This document shows, one piece after another, positions 30,242 to 33,782 of a DNA stretch of 33,782 bases. This DNA is from Actinomycetota bacterium. Lineage in GTDB: Bacteria; Actinomycetota; CADDZG01; WHSQ01. Both the position numbers and the translations under genes were made by a program. The stretch covers positions 4,675 to 38,456 of the forward strand of contig JADDQX010000003.1 in NCBI GenBank assembly GCA_016781115.1, in the 5' to 3' direction. Below the pieces are notes generated by a model. That model did no database searches. It was given only the letters and a program-made list of their open reading frames with translations, and was not told where the DNA came from. Position 1 is the first letter of the stretch. The number at the start of each line of letters is the position of its first letter.

Positions 30242-31441
30242 GTGGCCATAGGCGGCGAGCTCCGGCAGGACGTTTCGGGCGGCGTGATCCGCGACGGCCA
30301 AGAGGAAGCGTCGCGTGTGGCTCTTCCCACGTCGCGCTCTCCTTGGGTCGCCGCGGGCGCTGTCGTGATCGGGGTGCGGGTGGTCTTCTTCGCCCTTGCC
30401 TACGCGGGCTCCTACCTGCTCTCGGGGGCCACGCAAGGCCTGCCGGAGCGGGGCTTGTTCGACATCTGGGTCAACTGGGACGCCACGCGGTTCCTAGTCA
30501 CCGCGGAGCTCGGCTACGAAGGTCCCGGGAGCTTCACCAACTCTTACGCCTTCTTCCCCTTCTTTCCGCTGGCGATCAGGGCTCTTGGGTATCTCGGCAT
30601 CCCCGGGATCGCGGGCGGCCTGCTCATCTCGGCGGCGGCGTCGTGGGTGGCGTTCGCCTTCCTGTTCAAGCTGGCCGAGGCCGAGTTGGGTGAAGGTGCG
30701 GGACGCCGCGCCATGCTGTACCTCGCTGTCTTCCCAACGTCTGTGTTCCTGGTCGCGCCGTACAGCGAGCCCCTTTTCCTCGCCGGCGCCATCCCGGCGT
30801 TCTATCTGGCGAGACGAGGCCGGTGGGATCTGGTCGGACCTGGAGCGGCCCTGGCTATGGGAACGCGCTTCGCCGGGGTCTTCTTGCTCTTCGGGTTGCT
30901 GGTGGAGTTCCTGCGCCAGCGAGAGTTCTCCGCCCGCCGGGTCGCAAGCGCGGCGTTGTCGCTCGTGATGGGAGCTCTGCCTCTGTTGGGCTACGCGGCC
31001 TTCCTCGCGCAAGCCAAGGGCGACCCCCTCTACTTCTTCACCGACCAACGCGTCGGGTGGGGGAGGGAGTTCGTCGGTCCGGTCGCCGCTCTGTTGAACA
31101 CGATCGACCGCTGGGACGACCCGACGCAGAGCACCAACTTCCTGATCGCGTACCGGCTCGAGCTGATCGCGGCGGTCGCAGGCGTCGCGTTCGTCGCGTG
31201 GGCCGTAGCGAAGAGGGAATGGGGCTATGCCGCCTATATGGGCAGCATGCTTGCCGTTCTGCTCACCAGCACGGAGTACTTCAGCGTCCCGCGCATCCTC
31301 CTTTCTTTCTTCCCCGTCGTGTTGTTCGCCGCGGAGCTCACCCGGCGCTGGCCCAAGCTGCACGAGTCGTACCTGATGGCGAGCTCCACCATCGCGGCGG
31401 TGGGGGTGGTCGTCTACACGCGCGGGGGTTGGTTCTTTTGA
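30242..31441 (+). CDS. PIG-V-like membrane mannosyltransferase, copy 1
   Basis: The 399-residue protein has about nine to ten membrane helices and resembles bacterial members of the GPI mannosyltransferase 2 (PIG-V) family, GT-C fold, which use a lipid-linked sugar donor. The luminal-loop motif reads WVNWDATRFLVTAELGYE near residue 78, where the family form is WD..HY..IA..GY: the His is replaced by Arg. APYSEPLFLAGA and EFLRQREFS follow. GTG 30242 has GAGGATG about 8 nt upstream. The next gene is a clear paralogue. The substrate is unknown; lipomannan- or glycoprotein-type mannosylation is a guess. Confidence 0.8.
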   Translation: MAIGGELRQDVSGGVIRDGQEEASRVALPTSRSPWVAAGAVVIGVRVVFFALAYAGSYLLSGATQGLPERGLFDIWVNWDATRFLVTAELGYEGPGSFTNSYAFFPFFPLAIRALGYLGIPGIAGGLLISAAASWVAFAFLFKLAEAELGEGAGRRAMLYLAVFPTSVFLVAPYSEPLFLAGAIPAFYLARRGRWDLVGPGAALAMGTRFAGVFLLFGLLVEFLRQREFSARRVASAALSLVMGALPLLGYAAFLAQAKGDPLYFFTDQRVGWGREFVGPVAALLNTIDRWDDPTQSTNFLIAYRLELIAAVAGVAFVAWAVAKREWGYAAYMGSMLAVLLTSTEYFSVPRILLSFFPVVLFAAELTRRWPKLHESYLMASSTIAAVGVVVYTRGGWFF

Positions 31442-31454
31442 ACCGCGACCTGCT

Positions 31455-31460
31455 TATCCT
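31455..31460 (+). promoter_or_regulatory. Candidate -10 box of PIG-V copy 2, leaderless spacing
   Basis: TATCCT is followed by 6 nt and the GTG start at 31467, with no ribosome site. The 25-bp gap between the two paralogues has room for little else. The best -35 (TTGGTT, 31429) is 20 bp away, so support is moderate. Confidence 0.35.
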
Positions 31461-31466
31461 TCATAG

Positions 31467-32648
31467 GTGAGCTCCGTCGATATCGCGACTACCGATGCGC
31501 TGGAGGGCGCTCGCACGGGCGCGCTGCCGGAGTCGGTCTCGCAGCGTGCATGGGCGGAATCGTTCCGCCTCGCGCTGTTGTCCCGGCTCGGGTTCTTCGC
31601 CGTCGCGCTCGCGGCCAGCTGGCTCCTCATAGCCGGGACGACGGGTGCTCCGCTCACCGGGTTCGAGGAGATGTGGCGGCGCTGGGACGCGCACCACTTC
31701 CTCACGATCGCGCAGTACGGCTACACCGCGCCCGAGAGCGACTCGCATGCGACCGCGTTCTTCCCGGCCTTCCCTTTGGCGATGCGGCCGTTCCTATGGT
31801 TGGGACTGTCTCCGGTGCTCGCGGGTCTCTTCGTTGCAGGGGCTGCGTCTGTCGTTGCGGGCTTCTTCCTGTTCAGGCTGGCGGAGGAGGAGATCGGCGA
31901 GGGAGCGGGCCGGAGGGCCCTTCTGTACCTCACGATCTTCCCGACCGCCGTGTTCCTGATCGCGCCCTACAGCGAGTCACTGTTCCTAGCGGGGGCGATC
32001 GCGGCCTTCTACTACGCCCGGCGCCACCGCTGGCACCTCGTGGCCGTGCCGGCGGCGGTAGCGATGGGAGCCCGAGCCGCCGGTCTCTTCTTGATCTTCG
32101 GCCTCGCCCTCGAGTTCCTGCGCCAGAGGAACTTCTCTGTCGAGCGGACGGCGAACGCCGCGTTCTCGTTGATCGTGGGGCTCTTGCCCTTGCTCGCCTA
32201 CGGCGCTTTCCTCGCAAGGGCCACGGGCGATCCCTTCAAGTTCCTCGTTCATCAACGGGAGGGGTGGGGGAGGGCCTTCGTCGGCCCCGTGCAGTCGTTC
32301 ATGAACACATGGAACACCTGGGACGTCTCGACGCATCCGACCAACTGGCTCCTGGCCTGGCGTCTGGAGATCGTCGCCGCGCTGGTCGGCCTCGCCTTCG
32401 TGTTGTGGGCTCTGTGGAGGAGGGAGTGGGGCTTCGCCGGCTTCATGGGTTCTCTGCTCGGCGTCCTGTTGACCAGCAGCTGGTACTACTCGATCCCCCG
32501 GATGCTCCTGACGATGTTCCCGATAGTCCTGTTCCTGGCCGACGCCACCTCGAAGCGGCCTCGGCTGCACGAGTGGTTGATCGTAGGGCTCGCTCCGCTC
32601 GCGGCGCTGGGGGTGGTCGTTTTCACCCAGGGACATTGGTTCTACTGA
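31467..32648 (+). CDS. PIG-V-like membrane mannosyltransferase, copy 2
   Basis: The 393-residue protein aligns end to end with copy 1: shared segments include FLRQRNFS, GEGAGRRALLYL, FPTAVFLIAPYSESLFLAGAI and GWGRAFVGPV, and both end with VVV(F/Y)T(Q/R)G.WF. Its catalytic-loop motif is RWDAHHFLTIAQYGYT, keeping the His that copy 1 lacks, so it is the more canonical of the two. Membrane helices number about nine or ten. The conserved fusion-free tandem arrangement indicates gene duplication followed by divergence. Confidence 0.8.
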   Translation: MSSVDIATTDALEGARTGALPESVSQRAWAESFRLALLSRLGFFAVALAASWLLIAGTTGAPLTGFEEMWRRWDAHHFLTIAQYGYTAPESDSHATAFFPAFPLAMRPFLWLGLSPVLAGLFVAGAASVVAGFFLFRLAEEEIGEGAGRRALLYLTIFPTAVFLIAPYSESLFLAGAIAAFYYARRHRWHLVAVPAAVAMGARAAGLFLIFGLALEFLRQRNFSVERTANAAFSLIVGLLPLLAYGAFLARATGDPFKFLVHQREGWGRAFVGPVQSFMNTWNTWDVSTHPTNWLLAWRLEIVAALVGLAFVLWALWRREWGFAGFMGSLLGVLLTSSWYYSIPRMLLTMFPIVLFLADATSKRPRLHEWLIVGLAPLAALGVVVFTQGHWFY

Positions 32649-32707
32649 GAGCCATCGCGTGGTTCGATATGCAGATGGGCGGATCCAGATCTAGGTTCCT
32701 GTAGACG

Positions 32708-33700
32708 ATGGTCAAGGCGACCTCGTCCCGTAGGCGCGCCCTCGTGGTGGTGTGCGTAGCTCTTGCAGCCCTCACGGGTTCCGTGGCCACGCGCGCCCAG
32801 GTGCCGGTCGCAGATGGTCCCGATCCGCAGGCTTGCGACGACCCCACGAACTCGGTCTCGCTCTTCGCCGAGAAACTTCCGAACGGCCGGATCGGCTACG
32901 GGCGGACGCCGGGTAAGGCACAGGTTCCCGGCCCCACGCTCGAGATGACCGAGGGCGACTGCCTCCAGGTGACCCTCGTCAACGACACCGACAAGAAGTT
33001 GAGCATGCACGCGCACGGGGTCGCCTACACGTTCGCGAGCGACGGCACCCCGCACAACCGCGGATGTGTGGCTCCGGGAAAGGCCAAGACCTACGTCTTC
33101 AACGCTCCGGCGCCGTCAACACGAGCCGACGGGACCCTGGATCAAGGCAGCGCGGGCTACTGGCACTACCACGACCACTGCATGGGGACCAATCACGGCA
33201 GCGGAGGCGTGTCCAAAGGCCTCTACGGCGCGCTGATAGTCAGGCGCGCGGGAGACCCCCAGCCCGACCGGAAGCCGGTGGTACTGGTCATGAACCAGAT
33301 CACGTTCAACAACAAGGTCGCTCCGCGCACGCCGATGCCGATCGTCAACATGGGCGAACGGGTGGAGTTCGTCGTGATCGGACACGGCGACCTGTTCCAC
33401 ACCTTCCACCTGCACGGGCACCGGTGGGCGGACAACCGTTCGGGGGTCGTGATGACTCCTTCGGATACGAGTCGGATCATCGACAACAGGACCGTCGGGC
33501 CCGCGGACTCGTTCGGCTTCCAGGTCGTCGCCGGCGAACATGTCGGCCCGGGGGCCTGGATGTACCACTGTCACGTTCAGAACCACTCGGATTCCGGGAT
33601 GGAGGGATTGTTCGTCGTCAGAACCGAGGGCGGTGAGATGACCGAGCAGACGAAAGCGGCCATCAGGCGCTGGAGGAGGGGAGCCTCGCACCATGGTTGA
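32708..33700 (+). CDS. Exported two-domain multicopper oxidase
   Basis: The 330-residue protein carries a signal peptide (RRRALVVVCVALAALTG, cleavage near ATRAQ). All type 1, 2 and 3 copper motifs are visible: MHAHGV near 102, WHYHDHCMGTN near 155, HTFHLHGHRW near 232 and MYHCHVQNHSDSGM near 288. With two cupredoxin domains and copper ligands in both, it fits the small-laccase or two-domain oxidase class, which works as a trimer. Substrates could be phenols or metals. ATG 32708 follows CTGTAGACG and has no ribosome site. The next gene overlaps its end by 8 bp. Confidence 0.88.
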   Translation: MVKATSSRRRALVVVCVALAALTGSVATRAQVPVADGPDPQACDDPTNSVSLFAEKLPNGRIGYGRTPGKAQVPGPTLEMTEGDCLQVTLVNDTDKKLSMHAHGVAYTFASDGTPHNRGCVAPGKAKTYVFNAPAPSTRADGTLDQGSAGYWHYHDHCMGTNHGSGGVSKGLYGALIVRRAGDPQPDRKPVVLVMNQITFNNKVAPRTPMPIVNMGERVEFVVIGHGDLFHTFHLHGHRWADNRSGVVMTPSDTSRIIDNRTVGPADSFGFQVVAGEHVGPGAWMYHCHVQNHSDSGMEGLFVVRTEGGEMTEQTKAAIRRWRRGASHHG

Positions 33701-33782
33701 GGCCCGCCCGAGGGTGGTCCCCCTGCTGACGCTCGCCGCGCTCCTCACCGCCGTTGTGGTCTTCGCGCCTCGCCCGGCCGAG
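33693..33782 (+). CDS. Start of another exported or membrane protein (partial)
   Basis: Thirty codons are open to the window edge. ATG 33693 follows GGAGGAGGGG by about 12 nt and overlaps the multicopper oxidase end by 8 bp. MVEARPRVVPLLTLAALLTAVVVF is a typical signal peptide or anchor. Coupling suggests an accessory to the oxidase (for instance a copper carrier), but no domain is visible. Confidence 0.6.
   Translation, partial: MVEARPRVVPLLTLAALLTAVVVFAPRPAE

Overview
The window is about 34 kb of GC-rich, densely coding chromosome. Its gene order points to a deep-branching member of Actinomycetota. Two neighbourhoods known from mycobacteria are recognisable: pyrG - xerD - parA - scpA - scpB - rluB - cmk - der, and pgsA - gcvH - garA-like FHA gene - MerR (FtsR-like) - DUF151 nuclease - second MerR - glycine decarboxylase. 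The lineage assignment is inferred from synteny and protein character; there is no rRNA in the window. All genes but one are on the + strand, and many overlap by 4 bp (ATGA, GTGA or TTGA), which suggests long translationally coupled operons.

Layout. 1-6.2 kb: the end of an unknown membrane protein, an MraY/WecA-like membrane protein, CTP synthase, alanine dehydrogenase, XerD-type recombinase, a DksA/TraR zinc-finger protein and phosphopentomutase. 6.4-8.8 kb: ParA plus a small ribbon-helix-helix protein, then a 1.1-kb gene-free stretch full of stem-loops and repeats. 8.8-12.7 kb: a minus-strand M50 protease, then trpS, scpA, scpB and rluB. 12.7-17.7 kb: chorismate mutase, prephenate dehydrogenase, EPSP synthase, cytidylate kinase and Der GTPase. 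17.8-21.2 kb: tRNA-Pro(GGG), a CDP-alcohol phosphotransferase and a large nucleotidyltransferase/phosphomannomutase-like fusion. 21.2-30.2 kb: glycine cleavage genes (gcvH; then gcvT, gcvPA, gcvPB) around a regulatory and wall block (GarA-like FHA, two MerR proteins, a D-Ala-D-Ala carboxypeptidase, HPRT, DUF151) and a small nuclease-like gene. 30.2-33.8 kb: two tandem PIG-V-like membrane mannosyltransferases, a two-domain multicopper oxidase and the start of another exported protein.

The most unusual observations are these. (1) A family of short palindromes around TTGTCGACAA is found almost only between genes, usually within 30 bp of a start codon, and is densest around parA, scpA and the aromatic genes. 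(2) A PD-(D/E)xK-like nuclease gene (about 25786-26238) has no ATG, GTG or TTG start; it follows the MerR stop codon in the same frame, with a strong Shine-Dalgarno placed before an ATC. (3) The phosphomannomutase half of the fusion protein has lost most of its active-site motifs. (4) A chromosomal ParA/ribbon-helix-helix pair is followed by a repeat-rich, structured non-coding region that could be a partition site. All functional claims rest on motifs read by eye; no database search was possible.
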